Source of the DNA: Chloroflexota bacterium
Lineage (GTDB): Bacteria; Chloroflexota; UBA11872; VXOZ01
DNA: 39,862 nucleotides
Assembly (NCBI GenBank): GCA_028874195.1
Contig: JAPPLM010000008.1
Location: 1-39,862, forward strand
Reading direction: 5' to 3'
Positions 9,246 through 17,836 of this stretch are shown here, piece by piece. The notes beneath the pieces are model-generated. The model worked only from the letters and a program-made list of their open reading frames with translations, was not told the origin of the DNA and made no database searches. Made by a program: the position numbers and the translations under genes. Within the stretch, counting starts at the first letter, position 1. Each line of letters starts with the position of its first letter.

Positions 9246-10640
9246 ATGCGCGGAGAACTCACACGACGGACGTTACTTGGCGGTAGCGCGGTAGCCGGTA
9301 CCGGCCTGCTGCTGGCGGCTTGCGGAGCTGCAACGACTGCTCCTGCCGGTGATGCGCCGGCCGCGGCGGATGCGCCACAGGAAGAGAAGACGACCGAGGC
9401 CCCGGCGGCTGCGGAGCAGAAGACGGTTAACTACCTCCATTACACCACCACGCAGGCGGTGTGGGATGAAAGCTTTGGCAGCCTTTTCGACACGTTCCGG
9501 GCGCAGAATCCCGACGTCGACCTTAAGGTGGACCCTGTTACCGGCGGTTTCGGCGTGCTCATCGATAAGGCCGTGGCCTCGTTTGCCGGCGGCATCGTCT
9601 TCGATGTCTATTACGGCCACTTTTCCTACATCAGCCAGTTCGCGACGGCGGAGATGATCCAGACGCTGGAGCCGTTCCTGTCTGCAGACCCCGAGGTCAG
9701 CAAGGACGACTACCACGTCTGGGCCACGGAGCGCATCCAGGGCCAGGTATACAGCATTGCGTGGTTCACCAACGGCAAAGAGGTTTGGTACAACGCCGAT
9801 CTTTACGCCGAGGCTGGTCTCAAGACTCCCAAGGAGCATGAAGCCGAGGGCACGTGGACCTGGGACACCGCGCTGGAAGGCGCGAAGAAGCTGACGAAGA
9901 TAGAGGGCAATAACGTCACGCAGTGGGGCTTCTTTACGCCCTCCTACTCATTCGGCTGGCACTGGATCCACCTGATGGCGTGGGGCGCAACCTGGTGGAA
10001 CGATGACTTTTCCGCGCCGGCCATGCTCACACAGGAGTTTGCCGAAGGCACGCAGTTTGCCGCGGACTTGGTGACCAAGCACCGCGTCATGCGCAGTCGC
10101 AGCGCCCCGAGTGAGGACGACGTGGCGCCGGACTTCAACACAGAACTCTTGGCGGCCCGCACCTGGGGCTCGTACGGTACGCGTACGATCCAAGAGCAGA
10201 TTATGTCCCAGGAAGAACCGTTCACGGTTGAAATGGAAATGCTGCCGAATGGCCCTGCCGGCCGGCAGGTTGTACAGTCCATCAACGCGAATTGGATCTC
10301 CAGTTCGTCGGCGCATCCGGACAGCGCCTGGGACTTCTACAAGTTCTGGCTGAGCCAGGAAGGCCAGAGCTTCATCGTGCCGCTGGGCGGTGGACGCTAC
10401 GTAGCGAACAAGAACTTCGAGGGCTTCACGGTCTACGACTACGAAGACCCCGCAGTCTACGCGCACGCTGCCGAGATCAGCGTCGAGCAGCGCCAGGTTG
10501 TGCAGCAGTCTGACGTCAACTCGGCATGGGCCGAGAACTGGGCGGCCTTGGAGCAACAGACCAAGACGGTCCAGGAGGTCCAGGAAGAGATGCAGCGGGT
10601 TGCCGAGAACGCGCTCCGCGAGGGCGGCTGCCTCTGCTAA
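9246..10640 (+). CDS. Tat-exported lipoprotein solute-binding protein, paralogue A with C-terminal GGCLC
   Basis: The 464 aa protein has LTRRTLLGG (twin arginine), a hydrophobic segment, the lipobox LLLAACG and an Ala/Pro/Glu tether. The mature part is a family 1 binding protein (YLHYTTTQAVW; GGFGVLIDKAVASFAG; YYGHFSYISQF; IQGQVYSIAWF; GTWTWDTALEGAKKL). It is the same length as, and closely related to, the protein at 24522-25916. Both end in an unusual Gly-Gly-Cys-x-Cys at the extreme C-terminus, absent from the two other binding proteins in the window. The start is fixed by AGAAGGAG 8 nt upstream. There is no permease nearby. A 30-bp perfect palindrome follows the gene (10724-10753). The ligand is unknown. 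Confidence 0.9.
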   Translation: MRGELTRRTLLGGSAVAGTGLLLAACGAATTAPAGDAPAAADAPQEEKTTEAPAAAEQKTVNYLHYTTTQAVWDESFGSLFDTFRAQNPDVDLKVDPVTGGFGVLIDKAVASFAGGIVFDVYYGHFSYISQFATAEMIQTLEPFLSADPEVSKDDYHVWATERIQGQVYSIAWFTNGKEVWYNADLYAEAGLKTPKEHEAEGTWTWDTALEGAKKLTKIEGNNVTQWGFFTPSYSFGWHWIHLMAWGATWWNDDFSAPAMLTQEFAEGTQFAADLVTKHRVMRSRSAPSEDDVAPDFNTELLAARTWGSYGTRTIQEQIMSQEEPFTVEMEMLPNGPAGRQVVQSINANWISSSSAHPDSAWDFYKFWLSQEGQSFIVPLGGGRYVANKNFEGFTVYDYEDPAVYAHAAEISVEQRQVVQQSDVNSAWAENWAALEQQTKTVQEVQEEMQRVAENALREGGCLC

Positions 10641-10723
10641 CTTCCGCGCCTGGCGGTCACCGTTTGGTGACTCAAGCAATACAGAGTTGCAATTCCGGAT
10701 TGCAGCAAGGATAGATTGCTTAA

Positions 10724-10753
10724 CGTAGGGGCACGACATGTCGTGCCCCTACG
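10724..10753. repeat. 30-bp perfect palindrome, family A
   Basis: CGTAGGGGCACGACA is followed directly by its exact reverse complement. Other copies of the family (GTAGGGGCACGA half-site) are at 15716-15743, 25946-25973 and 33082-33105. It forms a hairpin right after the binding-protein gene, without a U-run here. Confidence 0.85.
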
Positions 10754-10823
10754 CTGTATTATGGACACGGCAAGAAAGTGGCATATGGCTTTGCGAGAAT
10801 AGTAGCGCGGAAGGATGAATATT

Positions 10824-11642
10824 GTGGCAACCGAAACGAGTGTTGCGTTACGTATTTTGGGGACACATTGGGCGACGCCGAATGCACGGGATGCAGGCTG
10901 GGTCGAAGAGGAATTTGACCTCAATCCGGCGGAGACCGGCTTCGTGGCGCTCCATCTGTGGAATGTGGGAGACGCGAATGGACCTGCCATACCGGAAGAC
11001 TATTTTGTGGATATGGGCATAGCCGAAGGACAAATGGAATCCGTGCGAATCTGCGACAATTACATTCGTCCGGCGATCGCGGCGGCGCGCGCGGCAGGCC
11101 TACAAATCTTCCACGTGGAACCGGGAAATATCGCCATGAAGTACGACTCGGTCCACTACATGCTGGAAGACGAGGACGTGAATCCCCCGCCCGGTCCTGC
11201 GCGACCGCCGGAAGCCAATCCGGGCTGGAATTTGGAGCGCGCCGAACGCTCCCACGGCGTGGGCTACGGCGACTGGGAGGGTTGGCAGCAGTTGCGCATC
11301 ATGGAATCTTGCGATGCCGAGCCCGGTGATCAAGTAATCCTCACTAGCGCCCAATTCGACCGCATATGCCGCAGCAAGGGCATCAAGAATCTCATTTATA
11401 CGGGATTTGCAGCGAATATGTGCATCTTGGGTTCTGCCGGGGGTACGCAACCTATGCTCGGCTACGGCTACAGAGTCTTCCTTATCCGTGAGGCGACGCT
11501 GGCGGTGGAATACCCGGATACATTTGACGAGCGCCTCATGACCCGTTCGGCCCTCAAGTACTTCCAACAGGCCGTGGGCGATACGGTTGGGTACGATCAG
11601 TTCATCGCGTCATGCGAGGCCGTCGCGGCGGCCCGCCGGTAA
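10824..11642 (+). CDS. Isochorismatase-fold cysteine hydrolase relative with non-standard triad
   Basis: A 272 aa cytoplasmic protein. The fold is visible from FVALHLWNVG (strand 1), IAAARAAGLQIFHVEP, GDQVILTSAQFDRI, KGIKNLIYTGFAANMCILGSA and GYRVFLIREAT. The nucleophile Cys200 in NMCIL is kept. The Asp of the usual 'D-x-Q-N' is His44 (HLWN), and the catalytic Lys of the 'K...F' strand is missing (ILTSAQF). Canonical members use Asp-Lys-Cys to hydrolyse amides or vinyl ethers, so this one probably has another reaction or a changed mechanism. I prefer the GTG at 10824, 9 nt after GGAAGG, over the ATG at 10815, which abuts it. The 100 nt after it lead into the metal-uptake operon; co-transcription is possible. 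Confidence 0.75.
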   Translation: MATETSVALRILGTHWATPNARDAGWVEEEFDLNPAETGFVALHLWNVGDANGPAIPEDYFVDMGIAEGQMESVRICDNYIRPAIAAARAAGLQIFHVEPGNIAMKYDSVHYMLEDEDVNPPPGPARPPEANPGWNLERAERSHGVGYGDWEGWQQLRIMESCDAEPGDQVILTSAQFDRICRSKGIKNLIYTGFAANMCILGSAGGTQPMLGYGYRVFLIREATLAVEYPDTFDERLMTRSALKYFQQAVGDTVGYDQFIASCEAVAAARR

Positions 11643-11742
11643 GCTATTCCCGTTAGAGTAGGTGTCTCTGTACCAGAGTTAAGTTGCCTGCGCGCAAACA
11701 TCGCTGTGGAGTGTTGCTGAAGAACAAGGGAGTTTGAGGTAG

Positions 11743-12879
11743 ATGAGACGCAGGCCAATCAGGCGTATCGCCAGCATCGTGTGGGCGTCATTCTTGATGC
11801 TCACGCTGGTTTCTTTTGTGGCTTCGTGCGGAGGCGATGACGAGCGGGATGCGAAGCCGTCCGATGAGCCTGCGGCGCCGCAGGAGACGGTGATTCGCGT
11901 CGTCACCACGTCCAACATCATCGCCGATTGGGCCCGCATAGTCGGTGGCGACCGCGTCGAAGTCATTAGCCTCATGCCCGTAGACGTTGACCCGCACACG
12001 TTTCAACCCGGCCCCCGCGACGCCGCGCAGATTGCGGAAGCTGACGTGGTGCTGGCCGTTGGCCTGAGCATGGAGGGGTTCTGGCTGGAAGACCTCTTGA
12101 AAAACGTCGCTCGAGACGCGTCTATAGTCTTGGCGTTGGGTGACCTCATAGACCCTATCCATGCCCACTCTGATGATATGCATGGTGATGAGGAAGACGG
12201 CCACGAAAACGACGAAGATCATGAGCACGATGAAGACGGGGAGAATCACAAAGACGACGAAGAAGACGGGCATGACGACGACGGTCAGCATGAAGCTGAT
12301 GAAGACCATGAGCATGACGAAGACGAGCATGAGGGGCACGCCCACGTGCACGGTCCGGAGAACCCGCACTTCTGGTTTGATCCAATCCGCGTGAAGGTGG
12401 CCATCAATGCCATTGCGGCGCGGCTTTCAAGGCTGGATCCTGCGAATGCCAACGTGTACTTTACCAATGCGGTTGCATATAACGAGAAACTCGATGAACT
12501 GCACCACTGGACTGAGCACGAGGTCAGCGCAGTCGCCCCTGAGCGACGGTTACTGGTGACTTCCCACGACAGTTACCGCTACTTCGCCGAGCGCTACGGG
12601 TTCGAGGTGATCGGGGTAATCTTGGGTGTTTCTACCGATGTGGAAGCATCGGCGGAACACCTGGCGCACCTCGTGGAATTGGTAAAGGAGCGCGACGTGC
12701 CAGCGGTGTTCGGAGAGACGATCACGAGCGAACGCTTAGCGCAAGCCCTAGCTAACGAGACGGGCACGAAGCTCGTGCGGATCTACTCCGACTCGTTGGG
12801 AGCGGATGGCAGCGGCGCGGAGACATACATCAGCATGGTGCAGGAGAACGTGAAGCGCGTCGTCGAGGCCTTGCGATGA
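11743..12879 (+). CDS. Zinc/manganese ABC transporter substrate-binding lipoprotein, ZnuA-like
   Basis: The 378 aa protein has a signal peptide with lipobox FVASC. It is a cluster A-I metal-binding protein (TroA/ZnuA fold): TTSNIIADWARIVGGDRV, MPVDVDPHTFQPGPRD (first His ligand), NPHFWFDP (second His), TSHDSYRYFAERYGF (third His) and a C-terminal lobe with VFGETITSERLAQAL. Between the first two His ligands sits a long His/Asp/Glu-rich loop (about residues 140-205), a mark of zinc-type members thought to gather Zn2+. It is the first gene of a three-gene operon, overlapping the ATPase gene by ATGA. No Zur or MntR box is evident upstream. Zinc is favoured by the loop; manganese cannot be excluded. 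Confidence 0.93.
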   Translation: MRRRPIRRIASIVWASFLMLTLVSFVASCGGDDERDAKPSDEPAAPQETVIRVVTTSNIIADWARIVGGDRVEVISLMPVDVDPHTFQPGPRDAAQIAEADVVLAVGLSMEGFWLEDLLKNVARDASIVLALGDLIDPIHAHSDDMHGDEEDGHENDEDHEHDEDGENHKDDEEDGHDDDGQHEADEDHEHDEDEHEGHAHVHGPENPHFWFDPIRVKVAINAIAARLSRLDPANANVYFTNAVAYNEKLDELHHWTEHEVSAVAPERRLLVTSHDSYRYFAERYGFEVIGVILGVSTDVEASAEHLAHLVELVKERDVPAVFGETITSERLAQALANETGTKLVRIYSDSLGADGSGAETYISMVQENVKRVVEALR

Positions 12880-13691
12880 CGGCCAAAGGTGATGCGAATT
12901 CGTCCGCAGATATAGTCAAGACAAGCGGAAATGGAGATTCGTCCGCTGCGGAGCCGTCGCTCCTTGTTGAAGACCTGGTCGTAGACCGCGGCGAAGTGCA
13001 GGTGCTCAACGGCGTCACGTTCTCCGCGCAAAGCGGGCACATTATGGGCGTCATCGGCCCCAACGGCGCCGGCAAGAGCACGCTCTTCAATACTCTCACC
13101 GGGCTACTCCCGGCCCGGGAGGGACGGGTGCTCATCTGCGGCAAATCCATTCAAGACTCACAGGGTTCGGTTGCTTTCGTTCCCCAGCGGCAGAACATCA
13201 ACTGGGACCTGCCCATGACCGTGTGGGACATGGTCATGCTCGGGCGCACACGGCGCATCGGTTGGTTTCGCCGCCCGGGACGCGCAGACAGAGAGGCCGT
13301 AGAAGACGCCCTCAACCAGGTGTGGATGTGGGACAGACGGAATTCCTTGATTTCCGAGCTTTCCGGTGGTCAGCAGCAGCGCATCTTCATCGCCCGCGCC
13401 TTAGCCCAGGGCGTGGACGTGCTGATCTTGGATGAGGCTTTTCGAGGCGTGGACTTCACCTCACAAGAGGTTATGACGCTGGTGCTCCAGGAAATGCGGG
13501 ACGCCGGGAAGACTATCCTCCTGGCGTCTCACAACATCAGCTATATCCGCAAACTTACCGATGAATGCCTCTGCCTCAATCGCAGCGTCGTCGCTTGCGG
13601 TCCGACGGCAGAGGTGCTCGTGCCCGATGTCATGGAGGAGCTATATCGGTCGGTAGACATCTACCGCGCGTATGAGAGCGAGCAGAACTGA
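12876..13691 (+). CDS. Metal ABC transporter ATP-binding protein (ZnuC/MntB type)
   Basis: The 271 aa ATPase energises the uptake system. Walker A GPNGAGKST is at 61-69, the Q-loop VPQRQNINW follows, then the signature LSGGQQQR, Walker B VLILDEA and the switch His (LLASHN). The 'INWDLPMTVWDMVMLGR' stretch is characteristic of the Mn/Zn/Fe chelate subfamily. The first ~27 residues form a Ser/Asn/Asp-rich extension of low conservation; a later start is possible but the ATGA overlap with the binding-protein gene supports this one. It ends one base into the permease start, so the three genes are translationally coupled. Confidence 0.95.
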   Translation: MTAKGDANSSADIVKTSGNGDSSAAEPSLLVEDLVVDRGEVQVLNGVTFSAQSGHIMGVIGPNGAGKSTLFNTLTGLLPAREGRVLICGKSIQDSQGSVAFVPQRQNINWDLPMTVWDMVMLGRTRRIGWFRRPGRADREAVEDALNQVWMWDRRNSLISELSGGQQQRIFIARALAQGVDVLILDEAFRGVDFTSQEVMTLVLQEMRDAGKTILLASHNISYIRKLTDECLCLNRSVVACGPTAEVLVPDVMEELYRSVDIYRAYESEQN

Positions 13692-14512
13692 TGGACGTCA
13701 TTTCCGATGTCCTCGTTGCGCCGTTCCAATACGGTTTCATGGTGCGGGCGCTGATTGTCTCGCTCTTGGTGGGCGTCATGTGTCCCATGCTGGGCGCTTA
13801 CGTGGTGACCAAGGGCCTGGGATTCATGGGGGACGCGCTCTCCCACGCCGTGCTGCCCGGCATGGTGGCGGCTTTTCTAATTGGCGTCAATCCCTTCTTG
13901 GGGGCGATTCCCATGGGAATCGCCGTCGCTCTACTTAGCGGCTACCTGATTAAGCGCGCGGGTGTCAGCGCCGATACGTCGGTGGGAATTCTCTTTGCGG
14001 GGCTTTTTGCGCTCGGCGTGGTGATGCTGTCGTTTACGCGGGGACTGCGGGTGAGCTTGGAGGACATCCTGCTGGGTCAAGTGCTGGGGGTGACAACGCG
14101 CGACGTGGTCGTCACCGCCGTCATGGCCGGGGCCGTGTTGGCGGTTCTCTATCTGCTGCACAAGGAGTTCGTCTTCGCCAGCTTTGATCCCGCGGGAGCT
14201 TCGGTCATCGGGCTGCCCACGCAAGGCCTGGATTACCTCCTCCTGGCCCTGCTGGCAGTGGTCATCGTGCTGGCAATTCAAGCGGTGGGTATCGTGCTGG
14301 TGTTGGCGATGCTTATCACACCGGCAGCGACGTCGTTCCTGCTGGTGCGCAACTTTCCCAAGGCTATGTTTACCGGGTCGTTCTTAGGAGTCATTTCGGC
14401 CGTGGCGGGGCTCTATCTCTCGTATCATTACAATCTGCCGTCCGGGCCGTCTATGGCTTTGCTGGCAACCGTGATCTTCGCGGTTGTGGTAGCGGTGAAG
14501 AAGGCGCGATAG
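13691..14512 (+). CDS. Metal ABC transporter permease (ABC-3 family, ZnuB/MntC type)
   Basis: A 273 aa integral membrane protein with about eight hydrophobic segments. It shows family features such as MLGAYVVTKGLGFMGDALSHAVLPGM, GILFAGLFALGVVMLS and MLITPAATSFLLV. It forms the channel for the metal delivered by the upstream binding protein and driven by the ATPase. The start ATG overlaps the ATPase stop (TGATG). It is the last gene of the operon; 190 nt follow before the deacetylase gene, with no clear terminator seen. Confidence 0.95.
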   Translation: MDVISDVLVAPFQYGFMVRALIVSLLVGVMCPMLGAYVVTKGLGFMGDALSHAVLPGMVAAFLIGVNPFLGAIPMGIAVALLSGYLIKRAGVSADTSVGILFAGLFALGVVMLSFTRGLRVSLEDILLGQVLGVTTRDVVVTAVMAGAVLAVLYLLHKEFVFASFDPAGASVIGLPTQGLDYLLLALLAVVIVLAIQAVGIVLVLAMLITPAATSFLLVRNFPKAMFTGSFLGVISAVAGLYLSYHYNLPSGPSMALLATVIFAVVVAVKKAR

Positions 14513-14704
14513 GGTAACGACGCGGCGGCTCTTTGGGGCTAGTTGGCGAGAACACTCCCGCTTGAAGCTCAGGGCTCGGCGGGCAGCTCCAAGCGAGGTT
14601 TAGGATTGTGTGGAGATTTCTCCTGACTTCTCCGGCCGTGCCGCAGGCGTGATTTGTTGCGGTATTCTTATGGTGGGAAACATACGCGATAGGAGTGAAT
14701 AGCT

Positions 14705-15622
14705 ATGTATCCGAACGGAGCGCAATTCTGCCTGAGCCTGACCTTCGACGTAGAGATGTGCACCAACTTTCCGTATTGGACGTCGGTATGGGACCACTCC
14801 AAGGGTGCAATCGATGCGGACTGCAAGCAATACATCCAGAAGCTAAACGCGGTTGCCGCGAAGTACGGCGTGAAGCTGCATTACTTCCTGGTAGGCAGCG
14901 CTTTGGAAGACCCCGATCTCGATTACTTGAAAGCGGGCGTGGAGGCCGGACACGCGCTCGGCAATCACACATACACCCACGTCAACGTGCGGGCGCAAGA
15001 CATCCCGCAGCTCCAGGTGACTTATGCGGCAGCGCCGTGGCGGGCGCACGGTCGTTCCGCGCTTACGTGCATTCGCGACGAACTGCGCCAGACCAGCAGC
15101 GCCATGCGGGAGGTATTGGGCGTGGATCCGGTGGGCTTTCGCACACCCGGCGGTTTCGTAGATGGTCTACACACCGTGCCTGATGTCCAAAACCTGTTGA
15201 AAGATGAAGGGTTTGGCTACGCTTCCTCGCACTTCCGTTTTCCGGTGGATCCTCAGCGCAAACGTCCGCCGCGGGCGCGCTTGGAAGCGGCCATGCGCGA
15301 GAGTCTCGACTCGTTACAGCCCTACCGCTATCCCAACGGCCTGCCGGAACTCCCGCCCACCGGCATTACCGACATATGGGGATTCCGCTACCTGGACCTG
15401 GACCGCTGGGAATTCATCAACCTGCTCAAGCACGGTATCGACCATGCCCACGCCAACGGACAGGTGCTCACCATGACGTTTCATCCGCCGGTGCTGGCCG
15501 CCAGAGACCCGCATTGTGATGTCTTGGAAACGGTTTTGCCGTACGCGCTGGCGAAGCCCGGCGGCTGCTGGGTCGCCACGAACGATGAGGTCTTCGAGCA
15601 CGTGGTGCCAGGTGTTGCTTGA
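14705..15622 (+). CDS. Polysaccharide deacetylase (NodB homology) family protein
   Basis: The 305 aa protein has no signal peptide, so it is probably cytoplasmic. NodB motif 1 appears as LTFDVE (Asp15), motif 2 as GNHTYTH with metal ligands His88 and His92, motif 3 as FRTPGG near residue 150, and a late His in MTFHPP. Family members remove N- or O-acyl groups from sugars, or act on small amides such as allantoin-like substrates. The absence of an export signal and the 'GITDIWGFRY' insertion favour an intracellular small-substrate enzyme over cell-wall modification. TAGGAGTG lies 7 nt before the ATG. It is a single gene after the metal operon; its own metal may be Zn or Co. Confidence 0.85.
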   Translation: MYPNGAQFCLSLTFDVEMCTNFPYWTSVWDHSKGAIDADCKQYIQKLNAVAAKYGVKLHYFLVGSALEDPDLDYLKAGVEAGHALGNHTYTHVNVRAQDIPQLQVTYAAAPWRAHGRSALTCIRDELRQTSSAMREVLGVDPVGFRTPGGFVDGLHTVPDVQNLLKDEGFGYASSHFRFPVDPQRKRPPRARLEAAMRESLDSLQPYRYPNGLPELPPTGITDIWGFRYLDLDRWEFINLLKHGIDHAHANGQVLTMTFHPPVLAARDPHCDVLETVLPYALAKPGGCWVATNDEVFEHVVPGVA

Positions 15623-15648
15623 TCGTCCAATGCAAGTCGGGCCTTCTG

Positions 15649-15687
15649 ATCCCCTCTCCCGCCGGGAGAGGGTTAGGGTGAGGGGAT
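15649..15687. repeat. Dispersed repeat, family F (CCCTCTCCCGCCGGGAGAGGG)
   Basis: CCCTCTCCC and GGGAGAGGG arms are followed by TTAGGGTGAGGGG. A diverged copy is at 35961-35993. It is a hairpin just after the deacetylase gene. Confidence 0.65.
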
Positions 15688-15715
15688 CGCATTCGCAGTG
15701 AAGGAGGCGAGCGGT

Positions 15716-15743
15716 GTAGAGGCACGACATGTCGTGCCTCTAC
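15716..15743. repeat. 28-bp perfect palindrome, family A variant
   Basis: GTAGAGGCACGACA plus its exact inverse. Compared with the copy at 10724, one base of the stem (G to A) is matched by a compensating change (C to T) in the other arm, so pairing is conserved. Confidence 0.85.
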
Positions 15744-15848
15744 GTGCAATACTCTCCCATATGGCTTCTTCCTTAAAGTAAGTCTAAGGTTTCGGGACAG
15801 AGACGGGATCATAAGTATACTTGCGCGCACACCTAAGGAGAGTGCCCC

Positions 15849-17057
15849 GTGAGAAAGACGATTGACGAACTGGGCGTTACGTTCGACACGGAATTCGAGG
15901 CGGCTGCGGCTGAGGACGTTTCCCTGGACGATGACGGGACCGTGCATCTCTACACGCGTGTCGATCCCAAGCCCACGGGCTTTGACGAGCACTTCAAAGG
16001 CGTGCCTACGCAGTACCGCTACAGCGTGCGCATCACGGCGCACAGGGAAACACCCGCGCTGCGCATCCACGTGCACACCGATAAAGAACTGGGCGGCTGG
16101 TACATCCAGTTTGGCGGCTTTGTCAAGCGCGAGGGCGGCTGGGAGCCGATACCCTTGGAAAACGCCACCAACGTGCCGGACACCAGCGACGTGCTCATCA
16201 CGCTTTCTCTAGTCGCGGGCGAATCCGTGCTGCTGGGCAGCATGCCGTTCATCGCCCCGTCGGAATTGGAGGCGCAACTCGAGGCGCTCATGCGAACGGA
16301 GGGACACGTCTGGTCGACCCGCGTCCTGGGTGAGACAGCGAAAGGGCGCAAGATTTGGGCGCTGGAGACGGCGCCCCGCGCCAAGCGGATTGTCATGGCG
16401 GGCACGTCGCAAGGCGCGGAACCGGTGGCGGAACGCTTGGTGGAACTCGCACGGCGGCTCACGGTCGATCTCACGGACTCGCGCTGGCTATTGGACAACT
16501 ATCAAGTCAGCCTAGTGCCCATGATCAATCCCGATGGCGCGGCGGAGGGGTACAGCCTGCTCAACGGCAGCGGCGAGGTGGTGGCCGGTGGTTACGGGGC
16601 GGCGGTGTCCGGCGAGCCATGTCCCGTGGAGAGCAAAGCGCTGGCCGACTACGTCGCGCTGGCGCCGACACAAGCCTACTTGGAGTTCCACGCCCATTAC
16701 CGGACGATACCGCCGGGCCAGGAAGACCACCTGGGCGTGCGCAAGCTGCACTTGCTCAATCCCGGCATGACGGACATCTATACGCCGGACACGGACCCGG
16801 AATATGTTGAAAGTTTTAATGCGGTCATGCGCCAGCGGCTCGGCGAGCACAACGACCACAGGCCGATAGGCCTCTGGTGGAAGCCGGCGGCGTTCTTCAC
16901 GCCCAACCTCGCCAGACTCCATCACAACTGCTTGTTCTACGCCGTGCAGTCGTGGAACTACGACCTCCAAGCCACCACCGGCTGGGCCGAGCGCTACCTC
17001 TACGCCGCGGCAGAGGGCATCGCCATCGCCAGCGGTGAGCCCACGTGGAGAGAGTGA
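15849..17057 (+). CDS. M14 zinc-carboxypeptidase family protein lacking one zinc ligand
   Basis: A 402 aa cytoplasmic-looking protein starting at GTG with TAAGGAG 8 nt upstream. The N-terminal ~150 residues form a beta-rich domain. The C-terminal part has the M14 fold: the zinc motif HxxE appears as QGAE (Gln188, Glu191), followed by SLVPMINPDGAAEGY and the later ligand region YLEFHAHYR (His281). M14 enzymes cleave C-terminal residues or related amides with one zinc held by His-Glu-His. The Gln for His change suggests a reduced or altered metal site. A TATACT -10 box lies at 15816. No partner genes stand next to it, and the substrate is unknown. Confidence 0.78.
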   Translation: MRKTIDELGVTFDTEFEAAAAEDVSLDDDGTVHLYTRVDPKPTGFDEHFKGVPTQYRYSVRITAHRETPALRIHVHTDKELGGWYIQFGGFVKREGGWEPIPLENATNVPDTSDVLITLSLVAGESVLLGSMPFIAPSELEAQLEALMRTEGHVWSTRVLGETAKGRKIWALETAPRAKRIVMAGTSQGAEPVAERLVELARRLTVDLTDSRWLLDNYQVSLVPMINPDGAAEGYSLLNGSGEVVAGGYGAAVSGEPCPVESKALADYVALAPTQAYLEFHAHYRTIPPGQEDHLGVRKLHLLNPGMTDIYTPDTDPEYVESFNAVMRQRLGEHNDHRPIGLWWKPAAFFTPNLARLHHNCLFYAVQSWNYDLQATTGWAERYLYAAAEGIAIASGEPTWRE

Positions 17058-17356
17058 GAAGGAATTCTCCTGGATTCTAAGCATTCCAGGTGTGGTAAAT
17101 GCGTGGGCCATAAATGGGAACCCGTAGCGGGCATTCTGCACGCTAGCTCTGCCGAGAGATGGACCGGCGATGTAACCTCCGCTGTGGCAAGCCTGCCTGA
17201 GCACCTGGTTGACCCGCTCACTCTCGTATGGCCCTATGGTTTTCGTAGATCATGAGACACGAGCCGCCTTGAGGAAATGTACACAAAATCGCTACGGGCT
17301 ATGCATAGTCATCCGGAAGCCGACCACTTAGGGAATTCTCAATAGTCTTATGCCCA

Positions 17357-17836
17357 CTAGTTGACAAACTGACCGCCGTGCAACCGTCTGAAGACGTCTC
17401 TGACCTTATTCCGCAATTGCGTCGGTGTGTGCTCCATAAAGACCCGATAGATTTCCTCGCTCCCTAATTTATGCTCGAGTTCCATATGGAGGCTAGCGAA
17501 TCCATACTTTGCGTAGAGCGCTCGCAACGCCGACAGCCATGCACTATCCCCCATCGCTTCACGCAGCTTCACGAGGAAGTGCAAGCCCATAGAATACAAG
17601 CAAAGGTCTAACACGTGGCCTCTTTCTTCCAAGTCGTGCAGACTATTGAACCCTAGATCACGGCAGTCAGAATTCTCCACTCTCGGGATGTCCTGGCTAG
17701 CGTCATTGAAATGGATCGCTACATACTCAGCGCCACCTTCAGAGAACCAGCGTGGGCCAAAATAGAAGTAGTAGTGAGCCGTCTCATGTTGCACAATTCT
17801 AGGCTCCAACGCTGCAAATGGTGATAGCGACATCAT
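17357..17836 (-). pseudogene. C-terminal gluzincin peptidase part of the frameshifted secreted protein 1
   Basis: This 159 aa frame carries a clear metalloprotease core: QHETAHYYF (HExxH, zinc and catalytic residues) and, 18 residues on, WFSEGGAEYVA, providing the third ligand as in MA-clan, peptidase-MA-like proteins. By itself it lacks a signal peptide and the upstream strands of the peptidase fold, which sit at the end of the preceding frame (17833-19155). The two frames overlap by ATGA, so reinitiation is conceivable. However, a third frame across the joint (about 17835-17875) reads like the missing linker (EVTTWHDDVAIT), suggesting one ancestral protein interrupted by small indels. An assembly error is an alternative. 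Confidence 0.7.

Noticed and set aside
17058-17356. Gene in the gap after the M14-like protein
   Set aside because: Frames here are short, lack ribosome sites and read as antisense or non-protein sequence; nothing could be supported.
17833-17836. Programmed -1 frameshifting at the joint of secreted protein 1
   Set aside because: I see no slippery heptamer or following stem at the joint, and a third frame carries the best linker, which favours indels over recoding.
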